From NCBI RefSeq assembly GCF_001678945.1, contig NZ_CP015124.1, forward strand, positions 1,240,001 to 1,304,000: a stretch of DNA of 64,000 bases. The letters are read 5' to 3'. The first letter of the stretch is position 1, and every line of letters begins with the position of its first letter. Position numbers and translations under genes: made by a program. Positions 27,842 through 36,912 of this stretch are shown here, in pieces. This DNA is from Phaeobacter gallaeciensis (GTDB taxonomy: Bacteria > Pseudomonadota > Alphaproteobacteria > Rhodobacterales > Rhodobacteraceae). Under the pieces are notes generated by a model. It was not told the origin of the DNA. It saw nothing but the letters and a program-made list of their open reading frames with translations, and did no database searches.

Positions 27842-28480
27842 TCAACCGACCAACGCGCGGCTGAGCTTCGCTGCCGCAGTCACGCCGTCAATAACGGTCA
27901 GTCCCGGGAGATCGCCCAGATGGCCGGTAACCGACACCGCGCCGGCGCATCCGATGATCACATTTACGGTGTCGGGCGGAAGCTGATGGGCGGCAGCGGT
28001 GAAAGCTGCTGCGGCTTCAGCGGGGCTATCTTCTAGCAGCAGCACCGGAACATTCGCGGCTCGGATCGTGCCGATATGCGAGGCATGCCCCTGCGCGTCG
28101 ATATTGGCCTCGATCACCGGCACGGCAGCCTGCACCGTGGTGATCACCGCGGTCGGCCCGCCGATCAGCTCAGCCATGACATAGCTGGCCTGCCCAATCC
28201 CGAGCACCGGACAGGTGGCAAGCTGCCGGGCTTCGTCCAGTCCCGTATCGTCGAAACAGGCGATCACGATGGCCCGCGCCCCTGCATCCGAGGCCTTGCG
28301 GACCAGCTCCAGCAAGGGCGGCACCGCCCGCGCGCCATCTTCAGGCCCCTCGATGGCGGGCGGTCCACCGACCGAGGTCCAGCCTTCGAACCGGATGTCC
28401 GGCGCGGTGCGGCGGGCGGCGGCCAGGATGCTGGCGGTCATGGCTTCGGTGCTGTTGGGATTGATCACGATCACCGGCAT
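27842..28480 (-). CDS. Aspartate/glutamate/hydantoin racemase family protein
   Basis: Cofactor-independent racemase, 212 residues. The two catalytic cysteines are seen in IVIACFDDTG (C75) and VIIGCAGAVS (C178), with the N-terminal INPNSTEAMT typical of the hydantoin racemase branch. It is the last gene of an operon with a spermidine/putrescine-type ABC transporter, 3 bp after the second permease, so the imported substrate may be an amino acid or hydantoin-like compound. This is inference from context; family members also include maleate isomerases, but their motifs are not distinctive here. Confidence 0.88.
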   Translation of the reverse strand: MPVIVINPNSTEAMTASILAAARRTAPDIRFEGWTSVGGPPAIEGPEDGARAVPPLLELVRKASDAGARAIVIACFDDTGLDEARQLATCPVLGIGQASYVMAELIGGPTAVITTVQAAVPVIEANIDAQGHASHIGTIRAANVPVLLLEDSPAEAAAAFTAAAHQLPPDTVNVIIGCAGAVSVTGHLGDLPGLTVIDGVTAAAKLSRALVG

Positions 28481-28483
28481 TGC

Positions 28484-29320
28484 TCAGACCATCCCCTTGC
28501 CCGCATCGGATCCGCGATCCTTTTTGCGCGCCATCAGCCAGACGGTCAGAAAAAAGACCCCGATCACCACCAGCGAAAACCCCGTGGTCAAGGTGCCAAG
28601 AGCAAAGATCACTGGCGTGGTCACATTGGTGGTCATGCCAAAGATTTCCAGCGGCAGGGTGTTATAGCTGCCCGCCGTCATCAGGGTGCGGGCAAACTCG
28701 TCATAGCTGAGCGTGAAGCCGAACAAGGCCACCCCCAGTAGGGAAGGCGCGATGATCGGCAGGACCACATGCGCAAAGGTCTGCCAGGCAGTGGCGCCGA
28801 GATCGCGGGCAGCTTCCTCATAGCTTTTGTCAAAACGGTTGAAGACGGCGAACATGATCAACAGGCCAAAGGGCAGCGTCCAGGTCAGCTGGCTGCCATA
28901 GCCAGAACTCGCCCAATGCACCGGCAGCCCCAGCTGGTTGAAGATCAACCCGACCCCAAGGGATACCAGGATCGACGGGATCACCAGCGAAGTGACGGCG
29001 AGATAGAACAGCAGCCCGGAGCCCGCAAAGCGCTTACGAAAGGCAAGTCCACCCAGGACCGAGACCACAACGGTGGTCACCATGACCATCAGCCCCAGCG
29101 CAAAGGAACGGCGGAAGCTCCCCCAGATATCGCCGACGGCTTGTTCCTGAAACAGATCGCGGAACCAATACAGCGACACGCCGTTCATCGGGAATGTCAG
29201 CCCGCCTTGCGGCCCTTGAAAGCTGAGGATGCCAATGGTCAGGATTGGCCCGTAGAGGAAGAGCACGAAGAGACCGAAAAAGGCGGCGAGGATGTAAAAG
29301 GACCGGCTGCGCGTTTCCAT
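28484..29320 (-). CDS. ABC transporter permease, PotC type
   Basis: Second inner-membrane permease of the importer, 278 residues with about six helices. The cytoplasmic EAA loop that contacts the ATPase is visible (EEAARDLGATAWQTFAHVVLPIIAPSLLG). The N-terminal stretch (YGPILTIGILSFQ) is that of PotC-like subunits. It lies 3 bp after the first permease on the same strand and 3 bp before the racemase, so all are likely one transcript. Substrate not resolved; polyamine, amino acid or a related cation/organic acid is possible. Confidence 0.92.
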   Translation of the reverse strand: METRSRSFYILAAFFGLFVLFLYGPILTIGILSFQGPQGGLTFPMNGVSLYWFRDLFQEQAVGDIWGSFRRSFALGLMVMVTTVVVSVLGGLAFRKRFAGSGLLFYLAVTSLVIPSILVSLGVGLIFNQLGLPVHWASSGYGSQLTWTLPFGLLIMFAVFNRFDKSYEEAARDLGATAWQTFAHVVLPIIAPSLLGVALFGFTLSYDEFARTLMTAGSYNTLPLEIFGMTTNVTTPVIFALGTLTTGFSLVVIGVFFLTVWLMARKKDRGSDAGKGMV

Positions 29321-29323
29321 CGA

Positions 29324-30172
29324 TCAAAGCTCCTTGCGAATATCGACCAGCCGCAAGAGCAGCGCGATCACGATCAGAACGGTGCACAGCAGCACCACTG
29401 CCGTCGCCGAGGCCGAGGGGTATTGCAGCAGGCTGATGTCATTCGAGATCAACCGCCCGACGTTGGCGCGTTGCGATCCGGACATGAACCGCACGGTGAT
29501 GAAGTCTCCCATCACCAGGGTTGAGACAAAGATCGTCCCGATCATGATCCCGGGTTTGCACAGGGGCACGATCACCGTCCACAGGGTCTGCAGACCGCTG
29601 GCACCGCAATCGCGGGCGGCCTCCAGCAGGGAGCGGTCGATGCGCATCATCGAATTGAAGATCGGCACCACCATGAACAGGGTGTAAAGGTGCACAAAGG
29701 CCAGAACGACGCTGAAATCACTGAACAGCAGCCACTCCAACGGCTCGTCTATGACGCCCCAGCTGATCAGCGCCGAGTTGGCCAGCCCGTTGCGGCCCAG
29801 GAAGGGAATCCAGCTGATCATCCGGATGATGTTCGAGGTCCAGAACGGGATCGTGCAGAGCAGGAACAGCCCGATCTGCCATTTCAGGCTGCGCACCTCG
29901 AAGGCCAGGAAATAGGCAACGGTAAAGCCGATCACCAGCGTCAGCGCCCAGGTCAGCAGGGCATATTTGAAGGTGTTGAAAAACACCGTGTAGGTGACCG
30001 GCGATCCGAACAGGAATTCGTAATTGTCGAACTGGAACGCCGGGTAGATCGAATATTCCGTCGCGCCCCAAAAGCTGACGATCACGATCATGATGATGGG
30101 CGCCACCAGAAAACCAAGCAGCACCAACGCCATCGGCGCGGCCTGGATCCATGCGATGATCTGTCTGCTCAT
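29324..30172 (-). CDS. ABC transporter permease, PotB type
   Basis: First permease of the importer, 282 residues and about six helices. The EAA loop LLEAARDCGASGLQTLWTVIVPLCKPGI is intact. ATG 30172 (MSRQIIAWIQ) is chosen because the sequence upstream of it in frame overlaps the hairpin and binding-protein 3' end and does not look coding. It follows the solute-binding protein after a 71-bp gap that holds a strong stem-loop, and forms a heterodimer partner for the next permease. Confidence 0.92.
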   Translation of the reverse strand: MSRQIIAWIQAAPMALVLLGFLVAPIIMIVIVSFWGATEYSIYPAFQFDNYEFLFGSPVTYTVFFNTFKYALLTWALTLVIGFTVAYFLAFEVRSLKWQIGLFLLCTIPFWTSNIIRMISWIPFLGRNGLANSALISWGVIDEPLEWLLFSDFSVVLAFVHLYTLFMVVPIFNSMMRIDRSLLEAARDCGASGLQTLWTVIVPLCKPGIMIGTIFVSTLVMGDFITVRFMSGSQRANVGRLISNDISLLQYPSASATAVVLLCTVLIVIALLLRLVDIRKEL

Positions 30173-30210
30173 ATCCGGGGTCCGGTCCTTGATGAAATGC
30201 AGGAAGTGGT

Positions 30211-30234
30211 TGCGGGGGCAGAGGTGCCCCCGCA
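30211..30234 (-). terminator. Intra-operon stem-loop between binding protein and permease genes
   Basis: A perfect 10-bp GC-rich stem TGCGGGGGCA (30211-30220) with TGCCCCCGCA (30225-30234) and a 4-base loop. There is no U-run, so it more likely acts as an mRNA-stabilising or partial termination structure. Such hairpins commonly let a binding protein be made in excess over its permeases. Confidence 0.6.
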
Positions 30235-30243
30235 GGTGTTGCG

Positions 30244-31518
30244 TCAGGCCGCGATGAATTCGTTCCACTTGCGGACCATGTACTGGTTTTCCTCCATGAC
30301 GGAGTTCCAGCAGGCCACTGCGCCCATGCGGTCATAAAAGGAGCCGCCGTCGCGCACTTCGCCCGCTCCGGCCAGCTTGTCTCCGAAGGGCGAGGTAATG
30401 ATGTCGGTGCTTTCCTTGCCTTCGAACCAGTACCCCCACTCGTTTTCGGACATGAAGTTCTTGGAGGTCTCCGGCACCGCCGAATAATAGCCCTGACGCA
30501 TCAGGAAGCCGCCGACCCAGCCGCTGAGATACCAGTTGATGTATTCATAGGCCGCATCCAGCTCCATGCCGGACAGGGAGGCCGACAGGCCGATGCCACC
30601 ACCCCAGCTGCGATAGCCTTCTTTCAGGGGCTGATAGACGCAGTCGATCCCGCGCGAACGAACCGCGGTGATGGCCGGCGACCACATCGACTGGATCACC
30701 ACCTCACCAGAGGCCATCAGGTTGACGCTTTCGTCGAAAGTTTTCCAGAAGGCGCGGAACTGGCCGTTCTTCTTTGCTTCGGTGAAGATCGCGATGGTCT
30801 TGTCGATCTCTTCGCGGGTCATATTGCCCTTGTCACCATAGCTGATCTCGCCCATCGCCTCGCAGACCATGGCCATGTCCATGATGCCGATCGAGGAAAT
30901 GTCGAGGATCGACGCCTTGCCCTTGAACTCGGGGTTCAGCAGCTCGGACCAGCTTTCGATCGGGCGACCGATCAGGTCAGGGCGAATGCCCAGCGTGTCA
31001 GCATTGTAGATCGTCGGGATCAGCGTCATCCAGCCGGATTCGCTATCGACGAAATCGGTACCGCCCGGACCATCAACGAAACCGACGGTATGCGGCGCGG
31101 TGCCTTGCGCAATCTCGCTGTCGGGGGTCAGTTTGCCGTTGCGGAAAATGCCGACGATCTTGTCGTAATTGGTAATCTTGGAGGCATCCATGGCCTGAAG
31201 GTTGCCGGTCGGCCAGACCTTCTTGCAGACGAAATACTCGATATCGGCAATATCGAAACTGTCCGGCTGGGTGGCAGCGCGCTGGGTGACGCTGTCGGTA
31301 TCCAGCGCGGTCATTTCCAGCGTGATACCGAGGTCCTCTTTGACCTTGGTCGCCACTTCATTGAGGTTGGACACGCCGGTGCCGAACTGGCGCAGGGTGA
31401 TGTTCTTACTCTCCTGCCCCCAGACCATCGGCGCCGGAAGCGCAGAGGCCGCGAGCGCCGCGCCACCCGTTTTCAGCAGTGCCCGGCGGCTATAGCGAAT
31501 TTTCGAAATTGTCGTCAT
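30244..31518 (-). CDS. ABC solute-binding protein, PotD-like, Tat-exported
   Basis: Periplasmic receptor of the importer, 424 residues. The N-terminus has a twin-arginine signal (YSRRALLKTGGAALAASALPAP) and the mature part has the layout of PotD/SBP_bac_8 proteins. A Tat signal suggests folding before export, as is common for this family in roseobacters. It follows the ATPase gene by 48 bp and precedes the permeases. The ligand cannot be read with confidence: the family covers polyamines and several organic cations and acids. Confidence 0.9.
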   Translation of the reverse strand: MTTISKIRYSRRALLKTGGAALAASALPAPMVWGQESKNITLRQFGTGVSNLNEVATKVKEDLGITLEMTALDTDSVTQRAATQPDSFDIADIEYFVCKKVWPTGNLQAMDASKITNYDKIVGIFRNGKLTPDSEIAQGTAPHTVGFVDGPGGTDFVDSESGWMTLIPTIYNADTLGIRPDLIGRPIESWSELLNPEFKGKASILDISSIGIMDMAMVCEAMGEISYGDKGNMTREEIDKTIAIFTEAKKNGQFRAFWKTFDESVNLMASGEVVIQSMWSPAITAVRSRGIDCVYQPLKEGYRSWGGGIGLSASLSGMELDAAYEYINWYLSGWVGGFLMRQGYYSAVPETSKNFMSENEWGYWFEGKESTDIITSPFGDKLAGAGEVRDGGSFYDRMGAVACWNSVMEENQYMVRKWNEFIAA

Positions 31519-31566
31519 GGTCGTTCCCTCTCTGTTATGCGTTTTGCGTTATTTGCGTTGTGGTGT

Positions 31567-32550
31567 TCAGGCGGAGAGCGGGTGCGCGACCCGGTCCTCC
31601 CAGTCGAGGCCGATGACCTCTCCCAGATCCTTCGGGGTTTGCAGGAAATCCGTGTCCAGCATCAGCGCCGTGACATCCTGACCGCCCGCGACCTCGGCCG
31701 TCAGCGCGACATGGGTTCCTTGGTATTCGATCCCGATGACCCGCCCGTCGATGCGCCCTGCCTGGGCGGCGGTAACCGTCATTTCATCCGTGCGCAGCGC
31801 AATATTGCCCTGCGGCAGATTCAACACGTTGTGCCCGCCCATGAAGCGCGCCACGAAAGCGGTCTTGGGGCGGTTGAAGACATCGCGCGCCGGGCCTGCC
31901 TGTTCGATGCGGGCATCGTTCATGACGATGATCTCATCGGCCAGCGCCAGCGCCTCGTCCTGACCGTGGGTGACATGGATGAAGCTGATGCCCAGTTCGC
32001 GCTGCAGCCGTTTCAGCTCGGCCCGCATGCGGATGCGCAGGAACGGATCCAGCGCCGAGAGCGGCTCATCCAGCAGCAACACCTGTGGACGGGTGATCAG
32101 GGCACGGGCCAGCGCGACACGTTGCTGTTGCCCGCCCGATAGCTGGTCCGGCTTGCGGTCTGTCAGCGCCGTCATCTCGACGAGCTCCAGCATCTCATCG
32201 GCGCGCTTGTCCCGGGTGGGTTTCTCAATGCCTGCCATGCGCAGGCTGAAAGAGACGTTGTCGCGCACGCTGAGATGGGGAAACAAGGCGTAGTTCTGGA
32301 ACATCATCGCCGTGCCCCGCCGCGCCGGAGGCAGATGCGAAACATCCCGCCCCGCCAGCACAATCGAGCCATCGCTGACCGTTTCATGCCCCGCGATCAT
32401 GCGCAGGGTCGAGGATTTCCCACAACCCGAAGGCCCCAAAAGGCAGGCATAGACCCCTGCCTTGAAACGATGCGCGATGGCATCGACCGCAACGGTTCCG
32501 CCGTAGCGTTTGGTCAGCGCAACAAGTTCAAGATCAGCGTGTCTGGTCAT
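31567..32550 (-). CDS. ABC transporter ATP-binding protein, PotA type
   Basis: Energy subunit of the importer, 327 residues. Motifs: Walker [11 protein letters not shown]-loop [12 protein letters not shown], signature [15 protein letters not shown], Walker [13 protein letters not shown], and the H-loop [16 protein letters not shown]-terminal TOBE-like domain (residues ~240-327) is typical of PotA/MalK. It is the first gene of the minus-strand operon. The divergent GntR gene and two palindromic operators lie directly upstream, so it is the likely regulated promoter of the operon. Confidence 0.93.
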   Translation of the reverse strand: MTRHADLELVALTKRYGGTVAVDAIAHRFKAGVYACLLGPSGCGKSSTLRMIAGHETVSDGSIVLAGRDVSHLPPARRGTAMMFQNYALFPHLSVRDNVSFSLRMAGIEKPTRDKRADEMLELVEMTALTDRKPDQLSGGQQQRVALARALITRPQVLLLDEPLSALDPFLRIRMRAELKRLQRELGISFIHVTHGQDEALALADEIIVMNDARIEQAGPARDVFNRPKTAFVARFMGGHNVLNLPQGNIALRTDEMTVTAAQAGRIDGRVIGIEYQGTHVALTAEVAGGQDVTALMLDTDFLQTPKDLGEVIGLDWEDRVAHPLSA

Positions 32551-32681
32551 CTGCGTCCCCAGCGTTCAGTTGCAGCCAGAAAGGCCGAAGCCGGACGCAT
32601 TGCGCAAAGCCTACCGGTCACGGAAAGGGCCGATTATCGCAATTGCCTGCAATCTGACCGCAGTTGTGCGGGCTTTGGTCA

Positions 32682-32708
32682 AATATTGCGCACAATATTG
32701 TATACAAT
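32682..32708. promoter_or_regulatory. Two adjoining palindromic operators for a GntR/FCD regulator
   Basis: Between the divergent ABC operon and GntR gene lie two overlapping palindromes. AATATTGCGCACAATATT (32682-32699) is a perfect 7-4-7 inverted repeat and ATTGTATACAAT (32697-32708) is a perfect 12-bp palindrome. Both share the TTG-N4-CAA core, with centres 12 bp apart. This fits the short palindromes bound by FCD-type GntR proteins, here most likely the adjacent regulator. Binding is inferred. Confidence 0.6.
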
Positions 32709-32787
32709 TAATTCATATGCCGTATTCGATATGACTTCATCTTGTCATGGAATCCGCCAGCCCTCATGTCTGTGGCAGGAGCACCCC

Positions 32788-33498
32788 ATGACGCGATTCG
32801 TAGACAAACCCGATTTTATCCAACCCGCTGTGAACGGCCCCTCGGCCCATCTCGTGGCCTCTCTCAGCCAGGCGATCCATGAGCATCGCCTTCTGCCTGG
32901 CACCAAACTGGGCGAGGATGAGCTGAGTGAGATCTACAATGTCTCGCGCACCGTGGTGCGCAGCGCGCTTCAGGCGCTGTCGCATGTGGAACTGGTCGAA
33001 TTGAAACGCAACCGCGGCGCCTTTGTCTCGCAGCCAACCGTGCGCGAGGCGCGTGAAGTCTTCGAGGCGCGCGCCCTTCTGGAACCGCGCACCGCCCATT
33101 CGGCTGCAGAGCGCATGACGCCCGAGGACGTAGCCCGGCTGGAGGCGCATATCGCCGCCGAACACGAGGCCCTGGCCCAGGGCGAGGTCGGCAAGGCCCT
33201 GCGCCTGTCGGGGCATTTCCACATCGAGATTTCGCGCATTGCGGATCAATCCACCATCGCGGGCTTTATCGAGCGGCTGGTGGCCCGATCTTCACTGATC
33301 ATCGCGCTGTACTGGAAGCGGCAAAGCGCCCTGTGTGAAAAACACGCCCATCACGCGCTGGTCGATGCCTTCCGGCGGGGGTACGGTCAGGACGCCGAAG
33401 AGCTGATGAAAAGCCATCTGCTCGATATCGTTTCGGGGCTCGACCTCAGCGAGACGCCCAAGCCGACCGGAAGCCTGAAAGAGATCCTGAAGGGCTGA
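32788..33498 (+). CDS. GntR-family regulator, FCD subfamily
   Basis: Transcription regulator of 236 residues, probably controlling the divergent ABC/racemase operon and itself. The N-terminal winged HTH (LGEDELSEIYNVSRTVVRSALQALSHVELVELKRNRGAFVSQPT) is followed by an all-helical FCD ligand-binding domain with the metal-binding histidine pattern (HFHIEISRIADQ, and HAHHALVDAFRRG). ATG 32788 is chosen for its AGGAG site; the open frame continues upstream but is not protein-like and contains the operators. The ligand probably relates to the transported substrate. Confidence 0.92.
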   Translation: MTRFVDKPDFIQPAVNGPSAHLVASLSQAIHEHRLLPGTKLGEDELSEIYNVSRTVVRSALQALSHVELVELKRNRGAFVSQPTVREAREVFEARALLEPRTAHSAAERMTPEDVARLEAHIAAEHEALAQGEVGKALRLSGHFHIEISRIADQSTIAGFIERLVARSSLIIALYWKRQSALCEKHAHHALVDAFRRGYGQDAEELMKSHLLDIVSGLDLSETPKPTGSLKEILKG

Positions 33499-33604
33499 GC
33501 CCCCACCCCGCATCCAGTATGGGAACGCGCCCTGTCATAAAACGGTTACCCCAGCCGACCATGTAGCCCGGACAGGTGAACTCTTGATTCCCGAAAGGCG
33601 ACGG

Positions 33605-34678
33605 ATGGCAGGCGGAATACAGGTCAATTCGATTGGCAAGGCCTACGCGGGCAAACCTGCCGTCGATGGCGTTTCCTTCGACATTGCCCAGCATGAATTC
33701 TTTGTCATCGTCGGGCAGTCCGGTTGCGGCAAAAGCACGCTTTTGCGGCTGATCGCCGGACTGGAAACCCCAGATCGGGGCGAAATCCGGCTGCACGGGG
33801 ATCTGGTTGCCGGGGACGGGACCATGGTGCCACCGGAACAGCGCGGCACCGGTTTCGTGTTTCAGTCCTACGCGCTCTGGCCGCATATGACGGTGCGGGG
33901 CAATGTTGCCTTTCCGCTGGAAGCCGCAGGCATGTCCCGCAAACAAGCCGCCCGGTTGGCCGAGCCACATCTGGAAACGGTTTCCATGCAGGCGCTGGCA
34001 GATCGCAAGCCCGAAGCCCTGTCCGGCGGTCAACGGCAGCGGGTGGCGCTGGCGCGCTGCCTTGCCGGAGGCGCCAACACCGTTCTGATGGACGAACCGC
34101 TTGCCAATCTGGACCCGCACCTGCGCGGCACCATGGAGAAGGAACTGCTGCGGTTCCACCGCTCTTCGGGGGCCACCACCATCTACATCACCCATGATCA
34201 GCGCGAGGCCATGGCGCTGGCCGACCGGATGGCGGTGATGCAGGACGGGCGCTTCCTGCAGATCGGCACCCCGCAAGAGATCTACGACCGCCCGGCCTGC
34301 CCCGAGGTCGCGCGTTTCATCGGTCAGGGCGCGGTGGTGCCCGTCACCTATCAGAATGGCAGCGCCGAACTGGCCGGGTATCGCTTCCCTGCCTCCGCCC
34401 TGCCCGGCCATCCGAATGGCCCGGCGCAGGCCTTGTTGCGGCCCGAAGGGATCAAAATCCTGCCGGATGCAGGCAAGGACGGCTTGCAGGGCACGGTCCG
34501 CAGTATCCTTTACCGCGGCGGCATATGGGACGCAGAGGTTGAAATCGCCGGGGGCGCGCTGTTGTCGCTTACACATGGTACGGCGCTGCACATCGGCCAG
34601 CCCCTGTCGCTCGCCGTCGATCAAGCCTGGGTGCTGCCGCAAATGCAAACCCGTGGAGAGCTAGATGAGACGGCCTGA
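33605..34678 (+). CDS. ABC transporter ATP-binding protein, FbpC/PotA type
   Basis: ATPase of a second importer, 357 residues. Walker A GQSGCGKST, Q-loop FVFQSYALWPHM, signature LSGGQRQRVALARCL, Walker B VLMDEPLANLD and H-loop ITHDQREAMALAD are all present, with a C-terminal regulatory TOBE part. ATG 33605 has GAAAGGCGACGG before it; a TTG 21 bp earlier is weaker. Its stop overlaps the HD-domain gene by 14 bp. The matching permease and binding protein are on the opposite strand, convergent and starting 17 bp after the HD gene, so the transporter is split over two units. Confidence 0.92.
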   Translation: MAGGIQVNSIGKAYAGKPAVDGVSFDIAQHEFFVIVGQSGCGKSTLLRLIAGLETPDRGEIRLHGDLVAGDGTMVPPEQRGTGFVFQSYALWPHMTVRGNVAFPLEAAGMSRKQAARLAEPHLETVSMQALADRKPEALSGGQRQRVALARCLAGGANTVLMDEPLANLDPHLRGTMEKELLRFHRSSGATTIYITHDQREAMALADRMAVMQDGRFLQIGTPQEIYDRPACPEVARFIGQGAVVPVTYQNGSAELAGYRFPASALPGHPNGPAQALLRPEGIKILPDAGKDGLQGTVRSILYRGGIWDAEVEIAGGALLSLTHGTALHIGQPLSLAVDQAWVLPQMQTRGELDETA

Positions 34679-35183
34679 AGACTGGTTCGCGCCGGACAAT
34701 GACCGGCTGGCCCATATCCAGCAGGTGATCAGGACAGCCCAGGCGATTGAGGCGCGGCGTTCCTTCGCCGGTCGCCTGATCGCCGCGGCCACCTATCACG
34801 ACATCGGCTACGCACCCTCTCTGGCCACAACCGGGTTCCACCCCGTCGACGGCGCCGAAACTGCCCGCAAGGATGGGTTTCATGGCGCAATCGTCGACGC
34901 GGTGCTGCATCATTCCGGCGCGCGCGGGCTGGCCAGCCGCAGCAGACCCGATCTGATGCATATGTACGGCTCGGACTGCCGAATGACTGAAACCGCGCTC
35001 AGCCGCGCGCTGACCTTTTGCGACAACCGCTCCGGCCCCAGGGGCGAAAGCCTCAGCCTCGCCGCGCGGATTGCCGACATTCGGGTCCGCCACGCGGGCA
35101 ACGCGGCCATTCTGGACACCACAGAAGCCTACCTTCCGGTTTTCGTAGCCATCGACGCCGAATTCGCCCCGCTGCTGGACTGA
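34665..35183 (+). CDS. HD-domain metal-dependent hydrolase family protein
   Basis: A 172-residue HD-superfamily protein. The HD pair is in AATYHDIGYAPSLATTGFHPVDGAETARKDG, with an earlier H (RLAHIQQVI) and a later HHSGARGL giving the usual four metal ligands. It overlaps the ATPase gene by 14 bp, so the two are probably co-translated. HD proteins near phosphonate-type importers can be phosphonate-degrading oxygenases (PhnZ), but the sequence around the HD motif looks more like a general phosphohydrolase. The function is therefore open; it may act on the imported substrate. Confidence 0.8.
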   Translation: MRRPEDWFAPDNDRLAHIQQVIRTAQAIEARRSFAGRLIAAATYHDIGYAPSLATTGFHPVDGAETARKDGFHGAIVDAVLHHSGARGLASRSRPDLMHMYGSDCRMTETALSRALTFCDNRSGPRGESLSLAARIADIRVRHAGNAAILDTTEAYLPVFVAIDAEFAPLLD

Positions 35184-35199
35184 TCGCCGGGGGGGGCGG

Positions 35200-36909
35200 T
35201 CAGATCCGCCAGGGCACCACGCCACGCGGAGCGTTCTTGCCGAGCCGGTCCAGCGCCACCATCAGCGCGACCGTCGCCACAATCGTGACGCTTGCCATGG
35301 CCGCCGCCAGGGTGGTGTAGCCGCCATCCTCGTAATTGTAGATCGCGGTGCCAATGGTTTCATTGCCCGAGGACCACAGCAAAGCCGAGACTGTCACTTC
35401 GTTATAGGCCGTCAGGAACACCAGGATCGCGCCTGAGGCCGCTGCCGGTGCGATAAGCGGCACAAAGATGCGGCGCATCCGGAACATATAGCCGCCCCCA
35501 GCGATGCGGGCGGCCTCTTCCAGCGCCGGATCAAGCTGCACGAAGGCGGCACTGACCGGCTTCAACCCGACGGAAAAGAACGCGCAAAGATACGCAAGAA
35601 AGATGATCCCGAGGGTGTTGTAGAGCGCGATGTTCAGAACCGGCAGCGGCTTCAGGAAGGCAAGGATGAAAGCGATCGAGATCACCAGCCCCGGAATGGC
35701 ATAGGTCATCTCGGCCAGGGTAGCGATGCCCATCCCGGTACGCCGCGTGGCGCCCCTGCGCGAAGCCATGAACCGCGCCACGAAAATGCAGCCCACGGAA
35801 ATCACAACGGCGGCGACACCTGCGCTGAGGGAGGAGTTCAGAAACGCCCGCGCCGTGACAGCCTGCCGGAACAGAACCTCGGTGAAATTGTCCAGCGTGA
35901 TGGTCTCTGCATTCAGCGGCAGCCCGTAGGTGCGCACCAGAGCGGTCGCCAGCAGCGCCGAAACCGGCAGCACCAGCGTCGCAAAGACCAGCCCCGCCAG
36001 CGCGCCTTCGGTCCAGATCCGCAACCGGCGGAGCCGGATCTGCAGTGGCGGTTGCGGCGGCCCGATCAGCGTGTTGCGGGTACGGCGCAGCAAGAGCGTC
36101 TGAACGAGAATGACCGTCACCGCCAGCACCGCCAGCAAGGAGGCGATCACCGCAACATCGGTCAGGACCGAAGGTCCGAAGCTTGCAAGCCTCTGCCAGA
36201 TCAGCACTGGCAGTGTGATGTAGCGGGCCGGAATGCCCAGCAGCGCCTGAATGCCGAAATTCCCCAACGCCGAGACAAAGGCCAGCGCATAGGCTGCGAT
36301 CAGCGTCGGTGCCAGCAAGGGCAGAATGATCCGCCGCAACAGCCCCATACTGCGGGCCCCGGCGATCCGTGCGGCGTCACTCATCTCCCGCGGCAGGCTG
36401 CGCAGGGCGGCCAGCACTACCAAAAAAACCAGTGGCGTATGCTGCACGCCCAGAAGGAAGACGAGGCCCCCCTTGGAATAAAGCGGATGGGTCGCCCCCA
36501 GTTCGGGCGCCATGCCCAAACTGCGAAGGATCGGCGAGGACGGCCCCATCGCTTGTATCCAGGCAATCGCGGTCACATGCGGCGGCACCATCATCGGGAT
36601 CAGCAGCAGGAAGGTGAACACCCCCTTCCAGCGGATATCGGTCAGCCCCATGACCAGCGCGATCCCCGTCCCAGCGATCAATGACAGGATAGACGACAAA
36701 AAGGCGCTTTCCAGAGAATGGAAGAAGGCGCGCAAGACCGAGCGGGACCCAAGGGCCTCCAGCAGCGGCGCAAGGCTGAGCATGCCGTCCTGCGTTATCC
36801 CGACACGCGCCAATAGGCTGAGGGGATAGACCAGAACCAACAAGGCAAAAAGCACCGCAGCGGCAAGGGCCAGCCCCTCTCCGCTGCGGAAATAATTCAA
36901 TCGGGACAA
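35200..36909 (-). CDS. Double-length ABC permease, FbpB type
   Basis: Fused permease of 569 residues with two tandem permease modules of about six helices each. Two EAA loops are visible: DAARIAGARSMGLLRRIILPLLAPTL and EEAARIAGGGYMFRMRRIFVPLIAPAA. This fused form is typical of ferric-iron (FbpB) and 2-aminoethylphosphonate-type importers, whose ATPase and binding protein are separate. It is translated 3 bp after its binding protein and convergent with the ATPase/HD pair. The substrate is unresolved. Confidence 0.93.
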   Translation of the reverse strand: MSRLNYFRSGEGLALAAAVLFALLVLVYPLSLLARVGITQDGMLSLAPLLEALGSRSVLRAFFHSLESAFLSSILSLIAGTGIALVMGLTDIRWKGVFTFLLLIPMMVPPHVTAIAWIQAMGPSSPILRSLGMAPELGATHPLYSKGGLVFLLGVQHTPLVFLVVLAALRSLPREMSDAARIAGARSMGLLRRIILPLLAPTLIAAYALAFVSALGNFGIQALLGIPARYITLPVLIWQRLASFGPSVLTDVAVIASLLAVLAVTVILVQTLLLRRTRNTLIGPPQPPLQIRLRRLRIWTEGALAGLVFATLVLPVSALLATALVRTYGLPLNAETITLDNFTEVLFRQAVTARAFLNSSLSAGVAAVVISVGCIFVARFMASRRGATRRTGMGIATLAEMTYAIPGLVISIAFILAFLKPLPVLNIALYNTLGIIFLAYLCAFFSVGLKPVSAAFVQLDPALEEAARIAGGGYMFRMRRIFVPLIAPAAASGAILVFLTAYNEVTVSALLWSSGNETIGTAIYNYEDGGYTTLAAAMASVTIVATVALMVALDRLGKNAPRGVVPWRI

Positions 36910-36912
36910 GGG

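Noticed and set aside
33446-34648. 400-codon minus-strand frame antisense to the second importer ATPase
   Set aside because: The plus-strand ATPase has all ABC motifs; the antisense frame has none.
34665-35183. HD protein as a PhnZ-type phosphonate oxygenase
   Set aside because: The HD neighbourhood looks more like general HD phosphohydrolases and no partner PhnY-like oxygenase is nearby.
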